From contig JANQQJ010000039.1 in the NCBI GenBank assembly GCA_028284945.1, positions 1 to 64,000 on the forward strand: a stretch of 64,000 nt of DNA, read 5' to 3'. The position numbers and the translations under genes were made by a program. Source of the DNA: Alphaproteobacteria bacterium. Lineage in GTDB: Bacteria > Pseudomonadota > Alphaproteobacteria > SMXS01. Under the pieces are notes generated by a model, which worked only from the letters and a program-made list of their open reading frames with translations, was not told where the DNA came from and did not search any database. The number at the start of each line of letters is the position of its first letter. Position 1 is the stretch's first letter. Below, in pieces: positions 34,095 to 42,430 of the stretch.

Positions 34095-36114
34095 TTGCAA
34101 ACAGGGCGACAAACAACACCAACCCGACCAAATTGACAGTCAAGGGTTCGGGCCACAGCAGAAAAACGCCTGCCACCGCCGAGAGCACTCGAAGCAATGG
34201 TGGCAATGGCCGCTCGAGATAACCGTCGAGCGCCCCTGCTAATGCATAAACACCAATCAGCGCAAAGCCGAACACCTGCAGGGCAGCCAGCCAGTCGCCG
34301 GATAGGATGGGTGTGTAAGCGAAGAGAAACGGGATGATGTAGAGCCCCTTGGCGATCTTCCATGCTGTAAAGCCCGTCGCAACCGGCGGAGTCTTGGCAA
34401 TGGCCGCCGCGGCAAAGGCCACCAGGCAGACCGGCGGGGTAACATTACTGTCCTGGCTGAGCCAGAAGATGATCATATGCGCTGATAAAAGCGCAGCGGT
34501 CAGCAGCCCGGCATCCAGCCCGCGCTCGACAATCAACGGCATCAAGTCAGGCGAAATACCGGCCGCAAGCTGTTCCGCCGCATAGCGAGTCATCGGCGCG
34601 CCGAGCACCTCTGCAAGTTCGGGCCGCGCCGCTGCTAACACCTGTCGCGCCCCTTCTGCCAGTGTCCCGTCCGCAAGGGCATGCACAAGATGGGTACCCG
34701 CGATCATGTGATAGAGCGCTGGCGCTGATAGCGTAGCGAGGACGATGTAGCTCGCTGTCACCGGCAACCCCGCCCCCAGGACCAGCGAGGCAGCAGCGAC
34801 CAGCAGAATCGCGATAAACAGGTTTCCATCCGCCCAGCTGCTGATCATGATCGAGAAGGTGGCGCCGATGCCCGTCGTCGCCACCGCATTCACCACCAAG
34901 CCAATGGCGACAAGCAGAACAGCGGTAAACGCCATGTTCCGCGATCCCAGCGCCAGCGCCTCAACGATGGCTTTTGGCCCCATTCTGTCCGGCGTTAGCC
35001 AGGACGAAACAATGACAGCCAGAATGGCAATCCCGGCGGCGTAGGTTGGCGTGAAGCCATCGACCAGAAGCGCAATGAGCACTGCTATGGGAATCAGAAA
35101 TGACGGGCCACGGGTAAGCAGCACCTGGCCCAAAGCAGGGCCGTCCTCCTCAACCACCTTGATGTCGTGTTTCTTGGCCTCGATCCGCACGAAGAAACAG
35201 ATCGACGCGAAGTAGAGCAATGCCGGAAGCACCGAGACCGCGACGATCTGTAAATAGGGAATCTGGGTATAGCTCGCCATAACAAAGGCCCCTGCCCCCA
35301 TGATCGGCGGCATGAGCTGCCCACCGGTCGAGGCCGCTGCCTCCACGCCTGCGGCAAACCGTGCGGGAAACCCTGCACGCTGCATCAGGGGGATAGTGAT
35401 TACGCCGGTGGTCACCGTATTGGCGACAGCAGACCCGGTGACGGTGCCGGTAAGACCCGAACTGATCACCGCTACGAACCCCGGTCCACCCGTGACTTTG
35501 CCCGCCACCGCCTTGGCCATTTGGATGACGAATTCACCGGCTCCGGAGCGGATTAAAAATGCGCCGAACAGGATAAACATGAACACAAAGGTCGACGATA
35601 TGCGGGCAATCGGCCCGAACATACCTTCGCCCCCGAAATAGCTGCGAAAGGCGATTGTCTCCAAAGACAAGCCGGGAAAGTGCAGCACACCCGGGACATA
35701 ACGCCCCCACCAGACCACATAGAAGACGGCCAGGATAATCACGACAGGGATGAATAGCCCCGTGGTTCGTCGCACCAGCTCAAGCGCGATTACGATCGTA
35801 CCGAGTGCGAAAACCCAGTCCATTACGGAAAAGGTCAGGCCGCGATCAAACAGCGGTTGCTCGCCCAGAATGACGTATATTCCGCCGGCCAGCGCCATGC
35901 CACCCAGTACGAGCGCCGCCCGGGTTGAAAGCGCGGGCAGCAAGAGTGCGGTCAGCGCTGCAAACAGGCCGAAATGCAGGGCTGACATCCAGATTTCCGG
36001 CAGGGTGCCCAGCAGATTAGCATAAAGATGGGCAAGTGAAATGACGACGCCCAGCCAAAAGACCAGCCGGTCGCGAATCCGATGGGGCGACAAAAGTGTT
36101 TTATCGACCGTCAC
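34069..36114 (-). CDS. TRAP transporter permease, fused small and large subunits
   Basis: 681 residues with about sixteen or more transmembrane helices, the size of fused DctQ-DctM permeases found with TAXI-type binding proteins. Motifs include GSAVANTVTTGVITIPLMQRAGF, GQLMPPIMGAGAFVMA and LSQDSNVTPPVCLVAFAAAAIA. It imports an organic acid using an ion gradient. It overlaps the binding-protein gene by ATGA (36111-36114), so they form a two-gene operon. The substrate is unknown. Confidence 0.93.
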   Translation of the reverse strand: MTVDKTLLSPHRIRDRLVFWLGVVISLAHLYANLLGTLPEIWMSALHFGLFAALTALLLPALSTRAALVLGGMALAGGIYVILGEQPLFDRGLTFSVMDWVFALGTIVIALELVRRTTGLFIPVVIILAVFYVVWWGRYVPGVLHFPGLSLETIAFRSYFGGEGMFGPIARISSTFVFMFILFGAFLIRSGAGEFVIQMAKAVAGKVTGGPGFVAVISSGLTGTVTGSAVANTVTTGVITIPLMQRAGFPARFAAGVEAAASTGGQLMPPIMGAGAFVMASYTQIPYLQIVAVSVLPALLYFASICFFVRIEAKKHDIKVVEEDGPALGQVLLTRGPSFLIPIAVLIALLVDGFTPTYAAGIAILAVIVSSWLTPDRMGPKAIVEALALGSRNMAFTAVLLVAIGLVVNAVATTGIGATFSIMISSWADGNLFIAILLVAAASLVLGAGLPVTASYIVLATLSAPALYHMIAGTHLVHALADGTLAEGARQVLAAARPELAEVLGAPMTRYAAEQLAAGISPDLMPLIVERGLDAGLLTAALLSAHMIIFWLSQDSNVTPPVCLVAFAAAAIAKTPPVATGFTAWKIAKGLYIIPFLFAYTPILSGDWLAALQVFGFALIGVYALAGALDGYLERPLPPLLRVLSAVAGVFLLWPEPLTVNLVGLVLFVALFAISRRRVAA

Positions 36115-37175
36115 GGTGTCGCCTCCAGCAGTTCCGGTGGCAACAGCTCCGGCGGGATTACCACGCCCTGCTCAGCAAAGTAGCGGACTGCACCGGGGTG
36201 CAACGGCACGGGAAGCCCGGTCAGGGCGGTATCCAGCGTGATCGACCGGGTCGCCCGGTGGACCGAATAGAGAAAGGGCAAGTTCTCGAACATGACCTTG
36301 GTGATCTGGTAGACCACTTCGTCATCGACATCAGCATTGACCGCAAAGAAGTTTGGTTGCGCGGCCGTCAAGATCGGTTCGGTCTGACCCGGATATGTAC
36401 CAGCCGGCACCTCAAACGCGCTCCATAAGCCGACACCTTCATTCAGGGCTGCTAGTTCTTCCGGCGTGATGGTCAACACCGTCATCTCGTCGCCAATCGC
36501 GGCCATGGCACGCGACACCGCACTGACAGGCGCCCCTGCGGGTGCACTAAATCCGTCAATCGTGCCGTTCTGCAGCGCGTCAGCGGCAGCGTTATAACTC
36601 AGATAGGCGAACCGCAGATCACGGTCTTTCTCAATATCCAACGACAATAGAATCCGTTTGGTCGACTCCATGGCCCCGGAGTTCCGGCCACCGACCGCAA
36701 AGGTACCGCCGTCAATATTGTGCAAGTCAGCAAGCGTGCCGCTTTCCACTGCATCTGACCGGATCGCGAAGTGCTCGACATTCTGCCAGAGCATGGTGAT
36801 CGACCGCAGGCCCAGTTGCGGCCCGGCTTGCCCCCAGGTCCCCTCGCCCGTCTTGGCCCAAAAACCGAATAGTCCCTGCACCAAGGCAAAGTCCGCCTCA
36901 TGCGACCGCATCAACTTGATGTTCTCGCCCGACCCGGCGGAATTGATCGCCGACAGCGAAATACCTTCGCTTTCCTGAAGGTTTAGTTTCACCAGCGTAC
37001 TGATGGCGACGCCCACGGGGTAATAGGTTCCCCCGGTGGAGGCAGTGGTCAGAATGAACGACTTTTGCGACCGGTCTTCGACGCCATCGCACCCGGCCAA
37101 AACAAACGCTGTCATCACCCAAAGGCCGAATAGCATCCGTGCAGGCTTGTAGTTCGTCAACCGGTCGTGGATCAT
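36111..37175 (-). CDS. TAXI-family TRAP transporter substrate-binding lipoprotein
   Basis: 354 residues from the ATG at 37175, which follows AAGGAGCCTGC; an upstream in-frame ATG at 37271 lacks a signal peptide. A lipobox VLAGC gives Cys29. The start of the mature domain, FILTTASTGGTYYPVG, is the TAXI signature, followed by ADFALVQG and later FSAPAGAPVSAV. It binds the transported ligand in the periplasm and delivers it to the fused permease encoded downstream. Confidence 0.92.
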   Translation of the reverse strand: MIHDRLTNYKPARMLFGLWVMTAFVLAGCDGVEDRSQKSFILTTASTGGTYYPVGVAISTLVKLNLQESEGISLSAINSAGSGENIKLMRSHEADFALVQGLFGFWAKTGEGTWGQAGPQLGLRSITMLWQNVEHFAIRSDAVESGTLADLHNIDGGTFAVGGRNSGAMESTKRILLSLDIEKDRDLRFAYLSYNAAADALQNGTIDGFSAPAGAPVSAVSRAMAAIGDEMTVLTITPEELAALNEGVGLWSAFEVPAGTYPGQTEPILTAAQPNFFAVNADVDDEVVYQITKVMFENLPFLYSVHRATRSITLDTALTGLPVPLHPGAVRYFAEQGVVIPPELLPPELLEATP

Positions 37176-37221
37176 GCAGGCTCCTTGGCTCGCATTCATC
37201 TCTACAGCACGGAATCTGCAA

Positions 37222-37353
37222 TTGAAACAGGCGACAAGAACCCTCGATGCGACCGGTCTGCTGTTCCCCATGCCGGTCCTTCGTGCGGAGAAAGTGTTGC
37301 CGGGGACGGCGACGGGCGACTTACCGGAATGCTGTGTCGGGTCATTGGATTAG
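37222..37353 (+). pseudogene. Truncated TusA-like gene lacking the catalytic cysteine
   Basis: A 43-codon frame (TTG to TAG) reads LKQATRTLDATGLLFPMPVL and continues RAEKVLPGTATGDLPE. It matches the start of the intact TusA-like gene at 38899: over 21 codons (37243-37305 versus 38920-38982) I count 57 of 63 bases identical. The active-site Cys (TGC) is Phe (TTC), and the second half of the domain is missing. It ends 3 bases before the start of the GT-C-like gene, which is sandwiched between the remnant and the intact copy. Confidence 0.75.
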
Positions 37354-37356
37354 CTT

Positions 37357-38871
37357 ATGGACAGTGAACCACGGGACATTGCAGACCGAACGTCCGTTGG
37401 AAAGGCCATAACCCTTCTTCTCTTCACGGCGCTTAATGTCCTCCTTGCAGTCACCCATGAGCCCTGGCGGGATGAAGCGCAGGCGTGGCTTATGGCCCGG
37501 GATCAGTCTATTGGCGAACTGATCCATTCAATGGGTTATGAGGTCACCCCCGGGCTTTGGCACCTCATGCTCTGGCCCCTCGCCCAACTCGGGGCTCCCT
37601 ATGGCGCTATGGCAGCGCTGCATTCAGTTGTCATGATCATCGCCGCCGGGCTGATTGTTTATTTCGCGCCCTTTCGGCTTTGGCAGAAAACAGCCGTTGT
37701 ATTCTCGTACTATATCTTCTTCGAGTACGGCGTTATTCAACGTCACTATTCACTTATGGTTTTGTTCGCCTTTGCCGCCGCTGCTGCCTACTCAAGGCGC
37801 GGCACAGATCCGTTTCTTTTTGGTCTGTTACTGGTGGGGTTGGCAAATAGCAGTCTACAGGGGGCGGTTCTCGCTGCGGGCTTTTGCGGCCTTATGATTT
37901 GGGATTGGTTGGTCACACGACGCTTTTTCCGTGCAACCGCGATGGTGTGCATAGTTGGACTGGGATTAGGCGTCGGGCCCGCTCTGATTCAAGCTTGGCC
38001 AAACAATGATGCCATGCTGTCGGATGGTGACTATGCATCACGATCAGAAAATCCAGGCATTCAGAATTCTGTTACTGCCCTGCGCCTAGCATATTTTCCG
38101 ATGGCGGGTCTGCCGCAAACACCTACCTTTGTTTTCGCAGTTGCCATCGTATTGCTTCTGCTATTCGACGTCCGAAATCGACTTGGTTTGTTGTTAATGT
38201 TCGGAGCCACCTTAGCGCTCTGGCTGTTCTTGTTTGCTGTGATGTCTCCTGGAACCCACCGGCACTTCGGCCTGATTTTTGTCCTGAGTTTGGTTGTTCT
38301 TTGGATACACAGAATCTCTCCTGCAACGCCCGCCAAGTCAGGTAACCAGCCCTCTCGCGGGCTCCAGCTCGGTTCGATGGCCTTTTTCGTGGCGGCTGTT
38401 CTGTCCATTCCCAAGAGCCTGTACAACGGCTGGGAAGATCTGATCTATCCCTTCTCTATGGCCGCAATGACCGCGGAAACGATCCGAGAAATTGAGCCGC
38501 TTCCATTGGTATCTCAAAGCCCCAACACAAAATCAGTCCTGCCATACATTCCAGATCGGCAGGTATGGCGACCCTATCGCGCCGCTTTTGGAACCTACGA
38601 CACTCATGACGAACTGTTTCCCAGCCATAAAAGCATGTCGACCGAAGAACAAATCCGGCTGTCAAAAAAACAGTTTGGCGCAAACCCGTTTCTTTTTGTT
38701 TCGCCGCTGCCGCTGGCCCAGCCTGCATCCTATGGCCTGACAATTTGCGCCTATGTCGAAGGCGCACACTTCGTCGATGAAAACTACTATATCTATTCCT
38801 ATGATCCGGTTTCAGGGTCGGAACCACCTGCTGGTTGCGATTCCATCGCCGTTGCCGCTTTACCCGACTAG
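37357..38871 (+). CDS. GT-C-like multi-pass membrane protein, possible glycosyltransferase
   Basis: 504 residues with about nine to eleven transmembrane helices. An N-terminal loop with HEPWRDEAQAWLMARDQS at about residues 34-51 is acidic (DEAQAW), as in GT-C-fold polyprenyl-sugar transferases. The C-terminus from about residue 345 is a soluble domain with conserved-looking YIPDRQVWRPYRAAF. By eye it is more AT-rich than its neighbours. It starts 3 bases after a TusA remnant. A glycosyltransferase role is inferred only from fold features. It lies upstream of the intact TusA-like gene. Confidence 0.65.
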   Translation: MDSEPRDIADRTSVGKAITLLLFTALNVLLAVTHEPWRDEAQAWLMARDQSIGELIHSMGYEVTPGLWHLMLWPLAQLGAPYGAMAALHSVVMIIAAGLIVYFAPFRLWQKTAVVFSYYIFFEYGVIQRHYSLMVLFAFAAAAAYSRRGTDPFLFGLLLVGLANSSLQGAVLAAGFCGLMIWDWLVTRRFFRATAMVCIVGLGLGVGPALIQAWPNNDAMLSDGDYASRSENPGIQNSVTALRLAYFPMAGLPQTPTFVFAVAIVLLLLFDVRNRLGLLLMFGATLALWLFLFAVMSPGTHRHFGLIFVLSLVVLWIHRISPATPAKSGNQPSRGLQLGSMAFFVAAVLSIPKSLYNGWEDLIYPFSMAAMTAETIREIEPLPLVSQSPNTKSVLPYIPDRQVWRPYRAAFGTYDTHDELFPSHKSMSTEEQIRLSKKQFGANPFLFVSPLPLAQPASYGLTICAYVEGAHFVDENYYIYSYDPVSGSEPPAGCDSIAVAALPD

Positions 38872-38898
38872 GCTGTCATATCAATAGGAGTCGCGCAG

Positions 38899-39132
38899 AT
38901 GAAGGCAGCGTCCCAGACTCTCGACGCGACCGGTCTGCTGTGCCCCATGCCGGTCCTGCGTGCGCAGAAGGTGTTGCGGGGGATGGCACCAGGTGAGTTG
39001 CTTGAAGTGTACACGTCGGACCCCGCATCATGGACCGATATGGCATCGTTCTGTCAGGAAGCTGGGCACCGCCTGGTCAGCCGGGAGCGCGGCTACCCCA
39101 TGACGTTCATCATTGAAAAACTTCAAGGCTAG
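38899..39132 (+). CDS. TusA-like (SirA family) sulfur carrier
   Basis: 77 residues. The family motif LDATGLLCPMPVLRAQKV holds the catalytic Cys15 in CPxP, and DPASWTDMASFCQEAGHRL follows. TusA proteins carry persulfide sulfur for tRNA thiolation or other sulfur transfer. An AGGAG site lies upstream of the ATG. A truncated paralogue without the Cys is at 37222. It overlaps the end of the convergent acetyltransferase gene by 4 bases. Confidence 0.92.
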   Translation: MKAASQTLDATGLLCPMPVLRAQKVLRGMAPGELLEVYTSDPASWTDMASFCQEAGHRLVSRERGYPMTFIIEKLQG

Positions 39133-39635
39133 AGCGCCTTGGTCATCCAGATCAGCGCACGATCATCGATCGCAATCGAGGCACCGGGCGCCACCGCCTC
39201 TTGGTCATAGGTGACGCCCCTGCCATCCAGGACATAGCCGCGTGTGGCATAGAGCCGGTGGGCAGGCCCGTAATCCGCATAGAGACCGACACCGAGGCCG
39301 ACTTCCTCACAACCCTTATCCCTGGCTGAATTCTCCAAAGCATCCATGAGCGCCGTCGCAATACCTCGGCGCCAGAGATCAGGCGCCACGGTCAGGTCGT
39401 AAATCTCGGGGATGTTCCACTCGCGAAAGAGAGGATACCTAGAGTTCATCATAAGGCAGCCAAGACCGGCAATCTGGCCTGACACTTCGGCGACAAGAAC
39501 TATGAACTCTGGTCCCTGGTCATCGAGCAAGGTCCGCCAGCGGACCGGGTCTATTGAATAGGGAAATCGAGCCGCGTAAGCGCCCACCAACTGATCAAAG
39601 TCCTCAGGCCGGAGCGGTCGAACGAGCACGTCCAT
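39129..39635 (-). CDS. GNAT-family N-acetyltransferase
   Basis: 168 residues. It begins MDVLVRPLRPEDFDQLVGAY and has the acetyl-CoA motif APDLWRRGIATALMDALENSA (Q/RxxGxG/A). Such enzymes acetylate amines or protein N-termini; the substrate is unknown. It starts 6 bases after the Mpo1-like gene stop, so the two are probably co-transcribed. Confidence 0.9.
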   Translation of the reverse strand: MDVLVRPLRPEDFDQLVGAYAARFPYSIDPVRWRTLLDDQGPEFIVLVAEVSGQIAGLGCLMMNSRYPLFREWNIPEIYDLTVAPDLWRRGIATALMDALENSARDKGCEEVGLGVGLYADYGPAHRLYATRGYVLDGRGVTYDQEAVAPGASIAIDDRALIWMTKAL

Positions 39636-39641
39636 TTACAG

Positions 39642-39974
39642 CTACGCAGCCCCAGCCTCAACCAGCCGGGGTTTCAATCGCCGGGTGAGCCAGAGCAGAT
39701 ACATATGATAGTCCCCCCTCAGCGACCAGAATGGATAGGTGAAGGTCGCCGGCCGGTTCTTCTCGAAAAAGAAGTGAGCGACCCAAGCAGGGCCATATCC
39801 CGCGACCAAAGCCACAGCGATCAACCACCACATTTGAGTTGCTAGCGCGGCGGCAACCGACCCCAAGGCAAGTGTAGACCCGAAATAGTGAAGCCCCCGC
39901 GTCACCGGTTTGCTGTGCTCGCGCAAATAGAACGGAAAGAATTCCTCGTAGGTGGTTATGCGGTTGCTGGCCAT
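39642..39974 (-). CDS. Mpo1-like (DUF962) membrane protein
   Basis: 110 residues from the ATG at 39974. The DUF962/Mpo1 motifs YEEFFPFYLREHSKPVTRGLHYFGS and GYGPAWVAHFFFEKNRPATFTYPFWSLRGD are clear, with two transmembrane helices. Yeast Mpo1 is an iron-dependent dioxygenase that removes one carbon from 2-hydroxy fatty acids; the bacterial protein may do the same. This would suit the nearby beta-oxidation operon. It is upstream of the GNAT gene. Confidence 0.88.
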   Translation of the reverse strand: MASNRITTYEEFFPFYLREHSKPVTRGLHYFGSTLALGSVAAALATQMWWLIAVALVAGYGPAWVAHFFFEKNRPATFTYPFWSLRGDYHMYLLWLTRRLKPRLVEAGAA

Positions 39975-40023
39975 GGACTGAAGTGTATCAGGCACTGGAG
40001 CGGCAACCAAACCGCCTCGAACG

Positions 40024-40052
40024 TGTCACCCCCGCCTTGGGCGGGGATGACA
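40024..40052. repeat. Dispersed-type intergenic palindrome
   Basis: TGTCACCCCCGCC (40024-40036) and GGCGGGGATGACA (40040-40052) form a 13-bp stem with a single mismatch and a 3-base loop. Sequences of this kind are common dispersed repeats in alphaproteobacterial intergenic regions. It lies between the Mpo1-like gene and the MerR promoter. Confidence 0.7.
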
Positions 40053-40090
40053 AGCTTGGATTGCTTTCCATCCAACCAAAAATTCATGAC

Positions 40091-40119
40091 TTGACGTTTA
40101 CGTAAACGTTAACTAAATA
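40091..40119 (+). promoter_or_regulatory. Promoter with 16-bp palindromic MerR operator
   Basis: TTGACG (40091-40096) and TAAATA (40114-40119) are separated by 17 bases. The perfect palindrome ACGTTTACGTAAACGT (40094-40109) spans the -35 and spacer, and the pairing continues to 40091-40112 with one mismatch. MerR-type regulators bind such sites between -35 and -10. It resembles operators of LiuR-type regulators of acyl-CoA catabolism. Confidence 0.75.
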
Positions 40120-40139
40120 ATGCCCTGTCAGGACGTGAA

Positions 40140-40589
40140 GTGAGTCGGGAGCCTTCTTTCGTGAGCGAGTGCTACAGCATATCCGAGCTGTCCAAGGAGT
40201 TCGGGGTAACACCCCGGACAATCCGGTTCTATGAGGACCAGGACCTTGTTCACCCCAAGCGCGACGGACAAAACCGCATCTTCAGCGCCACGGACCGCAC
40301 ACGCCTAGCCTGGATTCTACGCGCCAAACGCGTCGGTTTCTCACTCGCTGAGATCCGCGAAATGCTGGACCTTTATGACCTGGGCGACGGCCGGGCAACG
40401 CAACGCCGGGTCACGCTCGAGAAATGCCAGGACCGGCTTAAATCACTTGAGGCGCAGCGCGCTGACCTTGACGCGACCATCGACGAGCTTTCCGCATTCT
40501 GCGAGCTGCTCGACAAATTGAATTCCGGGCTGCCGCTGGGCAAAGCCCGCAAGGAACACGAAGACCTGTTCAGGAGAGCCGTGACATGA
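40140..40589 (+). CDS. MerR-family regulator of beta-oxidation (LiuR-like)
   Basis: 149 residues from GTG at 40140 (a second GTG at 40161 is possible, after GGGAG). The N-terminal MerR helix-turn-helix is YSISELSKEFGVTPRTIRFYEDQDLV and the wing region follows, then a coiled-coil dimer helix (KCQDRLKSLEAQRADLDATIDEL). No metal-binding Cys set is seen except CELL, so it probably responds to an acyl-CoA or is a simple repressor. It lies directly upstream of the fad genes, overlapping the dehydrogenase by ATGA. Confidence 0.88.
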   Translation: MSREPSFVSECYSISELSKEFGVTPRTIRFYEDQDLVHPKRDGQNRIFSATDRTRLAWILRAKRVGFSLAEIREMLDLYDLGDGRATQRRVTLEKCQDRLKSLEAQRADLDATIDELSAFCELLDKLNSGLPLGKARKEHEDLFRRAVT

Positions 40590-42376
40590 CCACCTATACC
40601 GCCCCCATAGACGACATGAAGTTTGTGCTCTACGACTTTCTGGGCATTGACAAATATTCCAACCTGCCCGGGTTTGAAGATGCCTCACCCGATATTGTCA
40701 GCGCCATTCTGGAAGAGGCTGGCAAGATGGCTTCTGAGGTGTTGCACCCGATCAATCACAGCGGCGACCAGGAAGGCTGCACCTGGAATGACGGTGTTGT
40801 GACAACGCCCAGCGGCTTCAAAGAGGCCTATGATCTCTATCAGGAAAGTGGTTGGCAGAGCCTGACCGGGAATCCTGAATTCGGTGGCCAGGGCCTGCCG
40901 CAAACACTGGGGCTCGCGGTCTCGGAAATGATGATCGCCGCCAATTGGGGCTTCGGCATGTATCCCGGCCTGACCAAGGGTGCTGCAGAAGCGCTCGAAG
41001 CACACGGATCGGACGACCTGAAAAACACTTATCTGCCAAACATGATGGAAGGCAAATGGTCGGGCACCATGAACCTCACCGAGCCGCACTGCGGCACGGA
41101 TCTAGGCATGCTGCGGACCAAGGCCGAACCGCAAGCCGACGGCACATTTCGGATTACCGGGACCAAGATTTTTATCTCCGCGGGCGAACACGACCTGACA
41201 GAGAACATTATTCACCTTGTCCTGGCGAAAATTCCCGGCGGGCCAGAAGGTACCAAGGGCATCAGCCTGTTCCTGGTGCCGAAATTCCTGGTTAATGAAG
41301 ATGGCTCAGTCGGCGAACGTAACGGTGTTTCGTGCGGCTCCATCGAAGAGAAGATGGGCATCCACTCCAACGCGACCTGCGTGATGAACTATGACGATGC
41401 GGTCGGCTATCTGGTCGGCGAAGAGCACAAGGGCATGCCGGCCATGTTCACCATGATGAACGAAGCCCGCCTGGGTGTTGGCATGCAGGGCCTGGGCATT
41501 GCCGAGGTCTCCTACCAAAACGCGGTCACCTATGCCCGCGAGCGTATTCAAGGCCGGTCGATCAGCGGCACCAAGAGCCCGGAGACCGCCGCCGACCCGA
41601 TCATCGTTCACCCCGATGTACGCAAAATGCTGATGACGGGCAAAGCCTTCACCGAAGGCGCGCGGGCGCTGGCGGCGATGACCGGCCTGCAGATTGATCT
41701 GTCGCACACGCACCCCGATGAAGATGTACGCCAGAAGGCCGAAGACTTCGTCGCGCTGATGACGCCTGTTGTGAAAGCCTACTTCACCGATATGGGCGTC
41801 GAGGTCGCCAGTCTGTCGCTGCAATGCTATGGCGGTCATGGCTACATCGCCGAACATGGCATGGAACAATTCCTGCGCGACGCCCGGATCGCCCCGATCT
41901 ATGAAGGCACCAACGGTATTCAGGCGCTTGATCTCGTCGGCCGTAAACTGGCCCAGAATGGTGGCCGTGCGGTTCAGGCGTTCTTCGCCGAGGTGCAGCA
42001 ATTCGCCAATGACAACAAAGAAGACGAGTCGATCGGCAAGCATGCCGCTGAGTTGGGCCGCGTTGCCGGACAGCTCCAGCAGGCAACTATGTGGTTGATG
42101 CAGAACGGTGTTGCAAACCCGGACAATGCCGGCGCCGCCTCGACCGACTATCTGAAACTGATGGCTTTGACAGCCTTTGCCTATGTCTGGGCCATTTCCG
42201 CCAAAGCCGCTGCCGCCAAACTGGCCAACGGTGCTGACAACAAGCCGTTCTATGAGAATAAGCTGACCACGGCCCAGTTCTTCTTTGACCGGATGTTGCC
42301 GGAAACCGACAGCCTCTTGCGCAAAATCGAAGCCGGCGGCGACTCCATGATGGCCATGCCCGCCGAGGCATTCTGA
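40586..42376 (+). CDS. Acyl-CoA dehydrogenase (long C-terminal-domain type)
   Basis: 596 residues. The order of the N-terminal helix, beta-barrel and C-terminal helical domains and the extra C-terminal ACAD domain (PF12806) match the FadE-like enzymes found in proteobacterial fatty-acid operons. MNLTEPHCGTDLGMLRTKAEP and IYEGTNGIQALDLVGRKLA with the catalytic Glu region (YEGTNGIQ) are clear. FAD enzyme that oxidises acyl-CoA to enoyl-CoA. Coupled to the MerR gene by ATGA; second gene of the operon. Confidence 0.93.
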   Translation: MTTYTAPIDDMKFVLYDFLGIDKYSNLPGFEDASPDIVSAILEEAGKMASEVLHPINHSGDQEGCTWNDGVVTTPSGFKEAYDLYQESGWQSLTGNPEFGGQGLPQTLGLAVSEMMIAANWGFGMYPGLTKGAAEALEAHGSDDLKNTYLPNMMEGKWSGTMNLTEPHCGTDLGMLRTKAEPQADGTFRITGTKIFISAGEHDLTENIIHLVLAKIPGGPEGTKGISLFLVPKFLVNEDGSVGERNGVSCGSIEEKMGIHSNATCVMNYDDAVGYLVGEEHKGMPAMFTMMNEARLGVGMQGLGIAEVSYQNAVTYARERIQGRSISGTKSPETAADPIIVHPDVRKMLMTGKAFTEGARALAAMTGLQIDLSHTHPDEDVRQKAEDFVALMTPVVKAYFTDMGVEVASLSLQCYGGHGYIAEHGMEQFLRDARIAPIYEGTNGIQALDLVGRKLAQNGGRAVQAFFAEVQQFANDNKEDESIGKHAAELGRVAGQLQQATMWLMQNGVANPDNAGAASTDYLKLMALTAFAYVWAISAKAAAAKLANGADNKPFYENKLTTAQFFFDRMLPETDSLLRKIEAGGDSMMAMPAEAF

Positions 42377-42430
42377 CCCATAAACCGCCCCGTAGTTGAG
42401 GAACAACCCTTCCCTTAAAGGACCAATAAA

